A stretch of 41,232 bases of DNA from an uncultured Spirochaetales bacterium (GTDB taxonomy: Bacteria > Spirochaetota > Spirochaetia > Sphaerochaetales > Sphaerochaetaceae): the NCBI GenBank assembly GCA_949288415.1, contig CASEKE010000044.1, forward strand, positions 1 to 41,232, given 5' to 3'. How positions within the stretch are numbered: the first letter of the stretch is position 1; each line of letters begins with the position of its first letter. A program made the position numbers and the translations under genes. The notes below the pieces were generated by a model. The model ran no database searches, had not been told where the DNA came from, and was given only the letters and a program-made list of their open reading frames with translations. Shown here in pieces: positions 15,054-23,350 of this stretch.

Positions 15054-18000
15054 ACCTTCTCGACCTTGACCCTGAGACCCTTCTCCGCAATCTCGGTATC
15101 TTTTCCATCGTTCTCAGCGATCTCGAGCGAATCGGCAAGAGTCTCCTTCGAAATATATGCTTTGAACATCATGACGCTGTTTTCGATCAGCTCGTCTCCT
15201 GAAAGGACGATCCTGATATGGTCCGATACCTCGAAGTCCTTCTCCTTCCTCTCGCTCTGGATGAATCTGACGAGGTCTCTCGCGATTCCTTCCGCAAGAA
15301 GCTCCTGGGTTACTTCTGTATCATAGCCGACCGTAAGGGATCCGTCGTTGAGAACCTTTACGTTCTCCTTCTCGCTTCTCTGGACCATGAGGTCTCCCGC
15401 GGAAAGCTCGAGTTCGCCGGCCGAATAGCTTACGGTTCTGGACTCTCCGTCCAGGATTGCTGCAATCTCGTCGTTCGTGAATCCCTGTATCAGGGCCGCG
15501 ACCTCCTTCATGTTCTTGCCGAGCTTCGAGCCGAGCACCTTGAAGTTCGCCTTCGCCGAGTACGTGACGAGATTGCTCTCGTCCTTCTCGATGAATACCT
15601 TCTTGACGTTGAGCTCCTCGGAGATGATATCGACATTCCTCTCGAGAATCGATCTTTCCTCGTCGTTTCTGTCGACGATGAAGAAAGATGAAAGGGGCTG
15701 GCGGATCTTGAGGTTGGAACTGCTTCTGAGAGCTCTTCCCATTGCGATGGCCTTCATTGCAAGGCTCATCTCCTTCTCGAGGCCGAGATCTCTCTCGTTC
15801 TCCTTGTACTCAGGATAGTCGCAGAGGTGCACGCTCTCTGGCATGTCCTCGGTCCTAAGGTTCCTGTATATCTCCTCCGTGACGAACGGGATTACAGGAC
15901 ATGCGACCTTGACGAAAGTCATGATTACCTTGTAGAGCGTATCATACGCCTCTTTCTTGTCCCCATCGTTCTCACTTCTCCAGAATCTTCTTCTCGAGCG
16001 TCTGATGTACCAGTTGTTCAGATCGTCGATGAACGCCTTTATCGCCTGGCAGGCAGCCTGGACGTCATATGAGTCGAACGCATCGGTAACTTCCTTGACG
16101 AGGCGGTTCGTAGCGCTTATGATCCACCTGTCGAGCGGATTGGACAGCTTCGCGTATTCGGTCTCCGACGGCTTGTAGTCGTCGATGTTCGCATATGTGA
16201 CGAAGAAGGAATATGCATTCCAGAGCGGAATCAGCAGATCCTTGAGAACATCCTTGACGATGTCGTCGTTCATCTTCAGATCGTCCGCCTTCACAAGGCA
16301 GGAAGACACAAGTGCGAAGCGAAGCGCGTCGGCACCGTATGTGTTCACGATTTCCATCGGATCGGTGAAGTTCTTCTCGCTCTTGCTCATCTTCCTTCCG
16401 TCGGCGGCAAGCACGATGCCGCTGACTATGCAGTGGCTGAATGCAGGCTTGTCGAACAAAGCCGCGGCAAGGACGGTAAGCGAATAGAACCATCCTCTCG
16501 TCTGGTCCTGGCCCTCGTTGATGAAATCGGCAGGGAAGTTTCTCTCGAACTTCTCCTTGTCCTCGAACGGATAGTGCTGCTGTCCGTAAGGCATGCTTCC
16601 GGACTCGAACCAGCAATCGAGCACATCGGGAATTCTTCTCATGGTGCCCTTTCCGTCGGGGCTCGGCCATGTAAGATTGTCCACAAAGTGCTTGTGGAGG
16701 TCCGTCACCTTCTGTCCGCATTTTGCCTCGAGCTCGGCAACGCTGCCGATGACCTCGATGTAGTCGCTGCCGTCGCACTTCCATACGGGAATCGGATTTC
16801 CCCAGAAGCGGTTTCTCGATATGGCCCATTCGCGTGCTCCCTCTAGCCACTTGCCGAAACGGCCATGCTTGATATGGGCAGGGACCCATGTGATCTGCTC
16901 GTTTGCGGCAAGCATCTTGTCCTTTATGGCAGGGACATTGACGAACCAGCAGCTCATCGCCCTATAAATCAGAGGCTTCTTCGTCCTCCAGCAGAACGGA
17001 TATGCATGGAGGTAGTTCTCCTTCTTGATGAGCTTTCCATGCTCCTTGAGCCATGCTATGATGCTCTTGTCGGCATCCTTGACGAAGATTCCTTCCCAGT
17101 CGGGGACCTCGTGGGTGAAGCGGCAGGCCGAATCGATCGGGCATACGGTCGGGATGCCGGTTCCTTTCAGGACATTGTAGTCGTCTTCACCGAATCCGGG
17201 AGCGGTATGTACTATTCCGCAGCCGTCTTCAGTAGTGACGTAGTCGCCGCATACGACGACGAATGCACCCTGCTTCTTAAGATCGGCGAAATAAGGGAAG
17301 AGCGGCTCGTACGTCATGCCCTTCATGTCCTTTCCCTTGAGTTTTCCGACCAGCTTGTAGCCCTTGTTGTCCTTGTAGTACTTGCCGATGAGATTCTCCG
17401 CCAGATAATACCTGTCATGGGTATCGTCGTCCTCGAGAAGAACGTAGTCGATCTCAGGACCGACGGCAAGTGCGAGGTTGGAAGGAAGCGTCCAAGGCGT
17501 AGTCGTCCATGCAAGAAAGTATGTATTCTCCACACCATCGACCTTGAATCTTACAGTCACGGCAGGATCTACGACATCCTGGTATCCTCCGAGATTGACC
17601 TCCATGTTGGAAAGTGGGCACTCGAGGGCTGGACTGTAAGGAAGGATGTTGAAGCCCTCGTAGATCAGACCCTTTTCATAGAGACTCTTGAAGGCCCACC
17701 AGACGGACTCCATGAAGTTCTTGTCCATGGTCTTGTAGTCGTTGTCGAAATCGACCCAGCGCCCCATCCTCGTGATGGTGGCCTTCCATTCGTCGGTATA
17801 CCGCAGGACGATGCTTCTGCAGTATTCGTTGAACTTGTCGACCCCATAAGCCTCGATGGCGGCGTGTCCATGGACACCGATGAGCTTCTCCACCTCGTTC
17901 TCCACAGGCAGTCCGTGGCAATCCCATCCGAAGCGACGTGTGACTCTCTTTCCCTTCATCGTCTGATAACGCGGGATGGCATCCTTGATCGTTCCGGGGA

Positions 18001-18178
18001 CAAGGTGTCCGTAATGCGGAAGACCTGTCGCGAACGGAGGACCGTCATAAAATACATACTCGTTGTCGGCCGGTCTCTGCTCGATCGATTTCTTGAAGAT
18101 ATCCTTATCCTTCCAGAAGGCAAGGACTCCCTCCTCCATCCTGGGGAATTCGACTTTGTTGTTTACTGGATTGAACAT
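15050..18178 (-). CDS. ileS: Isoleucyl-tRNA synthetase, eukaryal/archaeal-type (IleS2)
   Basis: Class I synthetase that charges tRNA-Ile. 1042 residues, longer than the typical bacterial form. The HIGH motif reads GLPHYGHLVPG (about 52-62) and KMSKS reads DGRKMSKSEKN (about 600). GWDCHGLPVENEVEKL is the strongly conserved eukaryal/archaeal-type block, as is the editing-domain start WTTTPWTLPSNLAL. This type is known to be less sensitive to mupirocin and is the form present in Borrelia (also 1042 aa) and Treponema, which supports a spirochaete host. There is no T-box leader: the predicted promoter (18207-18235) leaves only about 22 nt, with AAGGAAGGA as ribosome-binding site. It starts the ileS-lipoprotein-fmdB-trpS operon. 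Confidence 0.96.
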   Translation of the reverse strand: MFNPVNNKVEFPRMEEGVLAFWKDKDIFKKSIEQRPADNEYVFYDGPPFATGLPHYGHLVPGTIKDAIPRYQTMKGKRVTRRFGWDCHGLPVENEVEKLIGVHGHAAIEAYGVDKFNEYCRSIVLRYTDEWKATITRMGRWVDFDNDYKTMDKNFMESVWWAFKSLYEKGLIYEGFNILPYSPALECPLSNMEVNLGGYQDVVDPAVTVRFKVDGVENTYFLAWTTTPWTLPSNLALAVGPEIDYVLLEDDDTHDRYYLAENLIGKYYKDNKGYKLVGKLKGKDMKGMTYEPLFPYFADLKKQGAFVVVCGDYVTTEDGCGIVHTAPGFGEDDYNVLKGTGIPTVCPIDSACRFTHEVPDWEGIFVKDADKSIIAWLKEHGKLIKKENYLHAYPFCWRTKKPLIYRAMSCWFVNVPAIKDKMLAANEQITWVPAHIKHGRFGKWLEGAREWAISRNRFWGNPIPVWKCDGSDYIEVIGSVAELEAKCGQKVTDLHKHFVDNLTWPSPDGKGTMRRIPDVLDCWFESGSMPYGQQHYPFEDKEKFERNFPADFINEGQDQTRGWFYSLTVLAAALFDKPAFSHCIVSGIVLAADGRKMSKSEKNFTDPMEIVNTYGADALRFALVSSCLVKADDLKMNDDIVKDVLKDLLIPLWNAYSFFVTYANIDDYKPSETEYAKLSNPLDRWIISATNRLVKEVTDAFDSYDVQAACQAIKAFIDDLNNWYIRRSRRRFWRSENDGDKKEAYDTLYKVIMTFVKVACPVIPFVTEEIYRNLRTEDMPESVHLCDYPEYKENERDLGLEKEMSLAMKAIAMGRALRSSSNLKIRQPLSSFFIVDRNDEERSILERNVDIISEELNVKKVFIEKDESNLVTYSAKANFKVLGSKLGKNMKEVAALIQGFTNDEIAAILDGESRTVSYSAGELELSAGDLMVQRSEKENVKVLNDGSLTVGYDTEVTQELLAEGIARDLVRFIQSERKEKDFEVSDHIRIVLSGDELIENSVMMFKAYISKETLADSLEIAENDGKDTEIAEKGLRVKVEKV

Positions 18179-18206
18179 TCTGATATATCCTTCCTTTCAG
18201 CTTTCC

Positions 18207-18235
18207 ATCATAAAGAAAAGAAGGATGCTCTTCAA
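18207..18235 (-). promoter_or_regulatory. Promoter of the ileS operon
   Basis: Minus strand TTGAAG (18230-18235), exactly 17 bp, TATGAT (18207-18212). Initiation near 18200 gives a leader of about 22 nt with AAGGAAGGA. It overlaps the end of the decayed lyase gene. Confidence 0.65.
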
Positions 18236-18880
18236 GTGGAGGAAGAGGGTCGAATACCCCCTCGGAAAGCTCGGCGGGGAATCGTCGTCCGATATATTCC
18301 GGTATATTCTCCTCGTCTTGACGTGAAGTAGTCATATGCCCCATCTGGAGATGGGATCGGATGCGGGTGGCTGTCCTGGTCGAGCCAGCGTGTCGCATGT
18401 TCGCAAAGAGGTATACATTCGAGTTTTCCGGAATCCCAGTCGGGACGAACGAGAGAGATGAAACGACTGTCCTTGCTGCCGAAATCCACATCGTCGGAAG
18501 CGTCGCAATGTACAGCATCCGATGTATTGGACTCACGGCTTCTATCGTAGTAGCAGCCGTCGCATATCAGCTCCTTGCTCCCCTGCACCAGATTGAGAAA
18601 TTCCCATAACTAATATAGTCCGGATCCAATGAGATCTCCCTTTCCGGCCTGCGGCTATGTCGCAAATCCCGACGAATGCAGATCCGCAGTCGTATCCTCC
18701 GTGGTAGACGATCCACTTCCCGCCTGGACACCTTATCTCATGGCAGCCCCGGTCTCTACGGCTACGTCCTTCGCAGCAGCTCCTTACGTCCCCGACGAAT
18801 CCGTCCGGCATCAGAAGCCACATCCGTCTGATCCCGGTATCTATGCTCGACGATGTGAAATACGGCAGCTGGCAATTGCA
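18232..18880 (-). pseudogene. Remnant of an oligogalacturonate lyase-like beta-propeller enzyme
   Basis: Three minus-strand frames hold consecutive parts of one protein. From the 5' side: MWLLMPDGFVGDV followed by HEIRCPGGKWIVYHGGYDCG and AFVGICDIAAG, then a frameshift to EISLDPDYISYGNF. A second shift leads to LNLVQGSKELICDGCYYD, and on to CIPLCEHATRWLDQDSHPHP and SPDGAYDYFTSRRG. The last block matches the C-terminus of oligogalacturonate lyases, where Q-x-x-H-P-H binds manganese (QDSHPH here). Those enzymes degrade pectin-derived di-uronides. Roughly 230 of about 390 residues remain. The N-terminal part is gone, cut off where cca begins on the other strand. Two frameshifts within one 650-bp stretch are hard to explain by sequencing error alone. 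Confidence 0.6.
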
Positions 18881-18954
18881 TCAGTCCTCGGCGACAAGTT
18901 TCTCCGGTTCGTCCATACAAAAGATTATACGTCACGCCGCACAGGGAGGAAAGG

Positions 18955-18983
18955 TTTTCATCGACCTTGCATTCGGCTATAAT
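18955..18983 (+). promoter_or_regulatory. Promoter of cca
   Basis: TTTTCA (18955-18960), 17 bp, perfect TATAAT (18978-18983). Initiation at about 18990 falls next to the GTG at 18991. This excludes the upstream TTG at 18967 as start, since it lies between the boxes. Confidence 0.5.
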
Positions 18984-18990
18984 CAAAGCA

Positions 18991-20349
18991 GTGAAGAAAT
19001 ACAGAGTACCAGATAGACTGAAGGCTTTCGCCGCGGTCTTCAAAGAAAACGGCCATTCGCTTTACCTCGTCGGGGGTGCCGTACGGGACTACCTGCTCGG
19101 CACGGAGAACCATGACTACGATTTCACGACGGATGCCACACCGGACGAAGTGAAGACGATGTTTCGCCGTACGATCGACACAGGAATCAAGCATGGAACG
19201 GTGACGGTTCCGTTCAGGGGCGACATGTACGAAGTCACGACGTTCCGCAGCGAGGCCGACTACAGCGACATGAGGCATCCGGACAAAGTCACATTCATCC
19301 GCAGTCTGGAGGAGGATCTCAAAAGAAGGGACTTCACCATCAATGCCTTCGCCGCAGATCTCGGCGATGGCAGCATCATAGACCTGCACAATGGAATGCG
19401 GGACCTCGAAATGCATCTGATACGTGCAATAGGAGACCCGGAGGAAAGATTCCATGAGGATGCGCTGAGGATGCTGAGGGCCGCAAGGTTCTCCGCCAAG
19501 CTGTCGTTCGACATAGAAAAAACCACGTTCGAGGCTATGCGACGCCTAGCCGCCAACATCGACCGGGTCTCGGCGGAAAGAATCAAGGACGAACTCTTTT
19601 CTCTCGTGCTTTCGAAGGATCCGGCACGCGGCCTTGAGAATCTACGGCTGTCCGGTCTGATGGCCATCCTGCTTCCCGAGCTTTATGCCACGGTAGGCAT
19701 CCGGCAGGAAGGACAGCACTCGGACGATGTATATACCCACTCCGTCGGAACGCTGGTACGAGCGACGTCGAACGGCCACACATGGCGCGTAAGACTGGCA
19801 GCACTTTTCCATGACATCGGCAAGGTTGCCACAAGGGCCGAGGGTTCGGATAGACCGTACACTTTCTACGGACATGAATCGGAAAGTGCAAGGGAATACA
19901 GGAATATCGCCGCCCGGCTAAAATGCAGCAACGAGGAACGAGACAGCGTGTCGCTTCTGATAGAGAACCACATGTTCTCGTACAGCGAAGAATGGACGGA
20001 TGCCGCCGTGCGACGCTTCATCCGACGTGTCGGAGCCGACAATATCCCTGATCTGATCGACCTCAGAAGGGACGATGCGGAAAGCATCTCCGGCAGCTGC
20101 GACAGGCGCATGCTCGACCATCTGGAAGAAAGGATTGAAAATGAACTGGAGAAGGCGAATGCCCTCTCCGTAAAGGATCTTGCGATAGACGGCAACGATC
20201 TCATCGGGGTCGGCATTCCTCGCGGCCCCATGATAGGAAAGATACTCTCGCTGCTTCTGGAGGAAGTGCTTGAGCTTCCGAGCCTGAACAGGCGAGACTA
20301 TCTCTTGCCAAAGGCAAAGCGGATATTCTCAGGATTTCTCGAGTCCTAG
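18991..20349 (+). CDS. cca: CCA tRNA nucleotidyltransferase / poly(A) polymerase family
   Basis: Class II nucleotidyltransferase that builds or repairs the 3' CCA end of tRNAs. 452 residues from the GTG at 18991. The catalytic head has LVGGAVRDYLLG (about 27-38) and the two aspartates in HDYDFTTDA. RRDFTINAFAAD, the family RRDFTxNA motif, and EDALRMLRAARFSAKL follow. A C-terminal HD-like part contains LAALFHDIGKVATR (about 270) and ENHMF, as in many bacterial CCA enzymes with phosphohydrolase activity. The only tRNA gene here, tRNA-Gln, does not encode CCA, so this enzyme should be essential. The start choice depends on the TATAAT box; there is no Shine-Dalgarno sequence. The 3' end overlaps the convergent rnc gene by 21 bp. 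Confidence 0.93.
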   Translation: MKKYRVPDRLKAFAAVFKENGHSLYLVGGAVRDYLLGTENHDYDFTTDATPDEVKTMFRRTIDTGIKHGTVTVPFRGDMYEVTTFRSEADYSDMRHPDKVTFIRSLEEDLKRRDFTINAFAADLGDGSIIDLHNGMRDLEMHLIRAIGDPEERFHEDALRMLRAARFSAKLSFDIEKTTFEAMRRLAANIDRVSAERIKDELFSLVLSKDPARGLENLRLSGLMAILLPELYATVGIRQEGQHSDDVYTHSVGTLVRATSNGHTWRVRLAALFHDIGKVATRAEGSDRPYTFYGHESESAREYRNIAARLKCSNEERDSVSLLIENHMFSYSEEWTDAAVRRFIRRVGADNIPDLIDLRRDDAESISGSCDRRMLDHLEERIENELEKANALSVKDLAIDGNDLIGVGIPRGPMIGKILSLLLEEVLELPSLNRRDYLLPKAKRIFSGFLES

Positions 20350-21072
20350 GGCGACAAGCGCAAGATGGGCAGATGCCTGCTCGGCACTCTTCTTGTTCTT
20401 TCCCTTTGCAGGGCCGTACTTCCTTCCGTCGAACTCGACCACGACAGTGAACTCCTGGTCGTGATCCGGTCCACTCTGCCCGATCACCCTGTATAGCGGA
20501 AGCTCCCTTCTCTTCTTCTGGAGGTACTCCTGCAGAATCGTCTTGTAGTCCTTGTAGGCAACCTGGTTCTTGAGGTATTTTTCCACCTGTCCCGCCATGA
20601 ACGAAAGGACATATGTCCTTGCCGCATCGAGCCCCTGATCGAGAAATATGGCTGCGATGATGGCCTCCATGCAGTCCGCCAGCACGGCCTTCTTGTGCTT
20701 GCCTCCCTGCATCTCCTCGCCGCGCCCCATGAGAATGTAGCGGTCGATGCCATATGAGGAAGCGACCTCTGCGAGAGATTCCTCGCTAACGACGCTTGCC
20801 TTTATCTTGGAGAAATCCCCTTCATGGAAGCTTGTGAAACCCTTGAAAAGATATTCGGCGGTGACTAGGCCGAGGACGCTGTCTCCAAGGAACTCGAGGC
20901 GCTCGTTGTTGTCGGCCTCCATCTTCGCCTCGTTAGTGAAGCTCTTGTGTGTGAAAGCGAGATTGAGATACCTCAGATCGTTGAAAGAAAGGCCATGCTC
21001 GCTACAGAAAGACAAAAGCTCCCTTTCCCGGCCAGGGGTAATAAAGGGAGCCTTTTCCAGATAGGAATCCAA
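20329..21072 (-). CDS. rnc: Ribonuclease III
   Basis: Double-strand-specific endoribonuclease that processes rRNA precursors and mRNAs. 247 residues. The catalytic signature NERLEFLGDSVLGLVTAEYL lies near 56-75, with the acidic residues for two-metal cleavage; the second acidic patch is DCMEAIIAAIFLDQG. A C-terminal double-stranded-RNA-binding domain (about 172-245) reads DYKTILQEYLQKK, then VVEFDGRKYGPAKGKNKKSA. Start is TTG at 21072, one base after the acpP stop codon, so translation is coupled. Third gene of rpmF-acpP-rnc. Its 3' end overlaps that of cca by 21 bp on opposite strands, so the two messages would be complementary at their ends and could form a duplex; whether RNase III acts on it is untested. 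Confidence 0.95.
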   Translation of the reverse strand: MDSYLEKAPFITPGRERELLSFCSEHGLSFNDLRYLNLAFTHKSFTNEAKMEADNNERLEFLGDSVLGLVTAEYLFKGFTSFHEGDFSKIKASVVSEESLAEVASSYGIDRYILMGRGEEMQGGKHKKAVLADCMEAIIAAIFLDQGLDAARTYVLSFMAGQVEKYLKNQVAYKDYKTILQEYLQKKRRELPLYRVIGQSGPDHDQEFTVVVEFDGRKYGPAKGKNKKSAEQASAHLALVALGLEKS

Positions 21073-21073
21073 A

Positions 21074-21316
21074 TTACTTCAATTCCTTTGCCAAATAGCG
21101 AACTGCATCACCGACAGTCTCGAACTCGTTAGCCATATCGTCGCTGATCGTGACGCCGAGCTCCTCCTCGATTGCATAGACAAGCTCGTACGTATCGAGA
21201 CTGTCCGCTCCGAGATCCTTTCTGAAATTGGCATCAAGCGTGACCTTCTTCTCGTCAATCGAAAGCTTTTCTACAACGAGATCCTTGACCTTAGCAAATA
21301 CTTCGTTCTCTGTCAT
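21074..21316 (-). CDS. acpP: Acyl carrier protein
   Basis: An 80-residue acidic carrier that holds growing fatty acyl chains on a phosphopantetheine arm. The attachment site is the serine in DLGADSLDTYELVYAIEEEL (about residue 39), matching the DSLD signature. The strongly acidic composition and three-helix length are normal. It sits between rpmF (21 bp away) and rnc (1 bp). In many bacteria plsX and fabH or fabD/fabG separate rpmF from acpP; here they are absent. It may supply the acyl-ACP for membrane lipid synthesis together with the nearby glycolipid-type enzymes, but that link is inference. Confidence 0.96.
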   Translation of the reverse strand: MTENEVFAKVKDLVVEKLSIDEKKVTLDANFRKDLGADSLDTYELVYAIEEELGVTISDDMANEFETVGDAVRYLAKELK

Positions 21317-21337
21317 CTGTTCTTACCTCTGTGATAA

Positions 21338-21523
21338 TTACTCTTCGTCCTTGACCACGACCTGCTTGCCTGCGTAGTATCCGCACTTCGGGCAGACGCG
21401 ATGGGAAGGAATAAGGTTTCCACATGTCTGGCATTCTGAAAGATTTGGAGCCGAGAGCTTCATGTTTGCAGCCTTTCTGGATGCAGCCTTTGACTTGGAT
21501 GTCTTATACTTAGGAGTTGCCAT
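21338..21523 (-). CDS. rpmF: Ribosomal protein bL32
   Basis: A 61-residue large-subunit ribosomal protein. It begins MATPKYKTSKSKAASRKAA, a basic N-terminal tail. Four cysteines (CQTCGN, then CPKCGYY) form the zinc ribbon, so this is the zinc-binding C+ form. The start at 21523 follows AGAGGT, 7-8 nt upstream. It opens the rpmF-acpP-rnc operon, with a strong promoter 42-71 bp upstream. The yceD (DUF177) gene that usually precedes rpmF is missing from its normal place. Confidence 0.96.
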   Translation of the reverse strand: MATPKYKTSKSKAASRKAANMKLSAPNLSECQTCGNLIPSHRVCPKCGYYAGKQVVVKDEE

Positions 21524-21564
21524 CTATTAACCTCTCTATAATGTTATTGTTCCGACATTTGTCG

Positions 21565-21594
21565 ATAATAGCAAAAACAAGGTTATCACGTCAA
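21565..21594 (-). promoter_or_regulatory. Promoter of the rpmF-acpP-rnc operon
   Basis: Minus strand TTGACG (21589-21594), 18 bp, TATTAT (21565-21570) preceded by TGC, an extended -10. Initiation near 21558 leaves a leader of about 35 nt. A second TATAAT (21674-21679, minus strand) lies 100 bp further upstream and could be an additional start. Confidence 0.7.
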
Positions 21595-21754
21595 CGCTTT
21601 TTAAGTACAAGTTCACCCTCACTTGAAGCCTTACGGTTCTTTTCTTGACAGTTTTGCCGGATGTGTTACTGACATTATACACGGTTTTGGAAAAGAAGGA
21701 AGAGAAAAGTTCCCCCAAAAGGCAAATTTGCATCCTCATCGCTCAATCAAAATG

Positions 21755-23350
21755 TCATTTCCGACGTTTTTTAAGCTCCATAAGCTCATCGTCCGCAATC
21801 CTGAGAGGGCCTCTGAGATCGCACTCCTTCTCTGCGATGGCAAGACCGAACGTCACTTTGTCCATGTATGGAACGACCGATATGGAGTTTCTCACGTCGC
21901 ATGCGGAGACGCCATCTGCGACGGGGATGAAGAACGCGAATTCGTCTCCGCCCATTCGGAAGAGCCGCCCGTCCGGATTAGCCGACATGAGCGTCGAGGC
22001 AAGCGCCATGAGGATGTCGTCCCCGGCTTTTCTTCCCTCGCTGCTGTTTATCTCGTCAAGTCCGTCATAGTCCATTATGATCACGGCAAACCTTCTTCTG
22101 TGCCTGGACGACACGAAGTCCTCGTATTCCGCTCTGGACAGCGCTCCCGTGAGGGAGTCGTATCTGAGAAGCTTTTCCAGATTGCGCTTTCCGTCGGTCT
22201 CGCCGTCGGAAAGGAAAAGCTGCGCCGACTTGAGGAAGAAGATGAGGCACCCGGCGAACATAAGAAGGTGGAGCACGACCGGGCTGTCCAGCTCGATCGA
22301 TAAAAGGAGAAGCACGGCCTCCGCCACGAACGAGGAAATGACAAGAGCCAAAGCAACCAGAAAGTTCGTGTCCCGCACTCCCCTGAAGTGTTCCACAGCA
22401 GCGAAGGCGAACAGAAGAAGGATGAGCGAAAGCGACAGGAACGCGGCGGTGAGCATCGTCGATACGATGGCATACACACCGGCAAGGTCGAGTATCGCAA
22501 GAATCGAGAATACCAGCAGCAGGATCGTCGAAAGAAGGACGATCACGTGCATGAACCTCCTGTCTCCCTTGAAGTCGTAGTGCGTCTGCAGATAGCACGA
22601 AAGAGCGAACGGGAGGCTGTATATGCAGAACAACGCTATGTAGTGCGGTATTGTCGGATTCACCAGATAGAAAAATTTGGACTGCGACTGTGAGAAAAGC
22701 CATAGGGAGAAAAGCAACGTCAGGAAGAACACGGAAAAAAGAGCGTCCTTCGTCTCCTTCTCCCTTGCGGGGAATATCAGTATCAGAGAGAAGATGGACA
22801 TGGCTAAAAGCGGGAATGCCCCGAGAAGGGAATCCATCTGCTCATCGAGATAATGGTTCTCGATATCGCGTTCCAGGCCATAGTGCAACTCAGGGATAGA
22901 CGGGAACCATATGCCTTCGGCCGGTGTGATTCTTATTTCCACCATGCGGCCTGCGGCATTTTCGCCTACAGGTGCAAGACAAAGGAAGAACATCGTATCC
23001 CTCACTCTCTCGTCGGAGACGTCCGCCAGATGGCTGAAGATCTTCTCGCCGTCGAGATAGACCTCGGCTCGCTCCTGCGACACATAGAATCCGACAGTAT
23101 CGGCATATTGGCTTCGGAAGGGAAGAGCGAACCTTATTGTCGCGGTCCCCTCGCCGTACGGCAGATCGTCCTCATCCCCGAGCACGCCGGAATACGACTG
23201 GCCGTCGATCTCGTAGGTGAACGGGATTCCTTCAAGCACAGTGTCCGGCTCGAACATCATCGAGCCTTCCTTCGCCAGCTCGATCGTCATGAGTGATATG
23301 AACGACAGCAGAAGCAGCGTGAGAAAAAAGTGCCTTACCCCGGAATTCAT
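21755..23350 (-). CDS. 7TMR-type diguanylate cyclase with intact GGDEF
   Basis: A 531-residue inner-membrane signalling protein. An N-terminal signal anchor (HFFLTLLLLSFISLMTIELA, about 6-25) precedes an extracytoplasmic beta-rich domain of about 140 residues with VSQERAEVYLDGEKIFSH. This is the pattern of 7TMR-DISM sensor domains. Seven hydrophobic helices follow (about 170-380), then a GGDEF domain. The domain has DSLTGALSR, DYDGLDEIN and an intact RMGGDEFAFF motif, so it should make cyclic-di-GMP from GTP. No RxxD inhibitory site is seen before the motif. It overlaps its upstream paralogue by 4 bp (ATGA), so the pair is co-translated. Ligand unknown; the DISM fold often binds carbohydrates. 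No clear terminator follows. Confidence 0.85.
   Translation of the reverse strand: MNSGVRHFFLTLLLLSFISLMTIELAKEGSMMFEPDTVLEGIPFTYEIDGQSYSGVLGDEDDLPYGEGTATIRFALPFRSQYADTVGFYVSQERAEVYLDGEKIFSHLADVSDERVRDTMFFLCLAPVGENAAGRMVEIRITPAEGIWFPSIPELHYGLERDIENHYLDEQMDSLLGAFPLLAMSIFSLILIFPAREKETKDALFSVFFLTLLFSLWLFSQSQSKFFYLVNPTIPHYIALFCIYSLPFALSCYLQTHYDFKGDRRFMHVIVLLSTILLLVFSILAILDLAGVYAIVSTMLTAAFLSLSLILLLFAFAAVEHFRGVRDTNFLVALALVISSFVAEAVLLLLSIELDSPVVLHLLMFAGCLIFFLKSAQLFLSDGETDGKRNLEKLLRYDSLTGALSRAEYEDFVSSRHRRRFAVIIMDYDGLDEINSSEGRKAGDDILMALASTLMSANPDGRLFRMGGDEFAFFIPVADGVSACDVRNSISVVPYMDKVTFGLAIAEKECDLRGPLRIADDELMELKKRRK

Noticed and set aside
18179..18231. T-box riboswitch for ileS
   Set aside because: The leader predicted from the promoter is only about 22 nt, with no specifier or antiterminator sequence.
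16865..18331. 488-codon open frame on the plus strand
   Set aside because: It is antisense to ileS, which has complete motifs; the frame is a shadow of the biased codons.
18629..18982. 117-codon plus-strand frame before cca
   Set aside because: Antisense to the lyase relic, no motif, no start signal.
21536..21739. 67-codon minus-strand frame upstream of rpmF
   Set aside because: Contains the rpmF promoter and lacks any ribosome-binding site; not similar to YceD.
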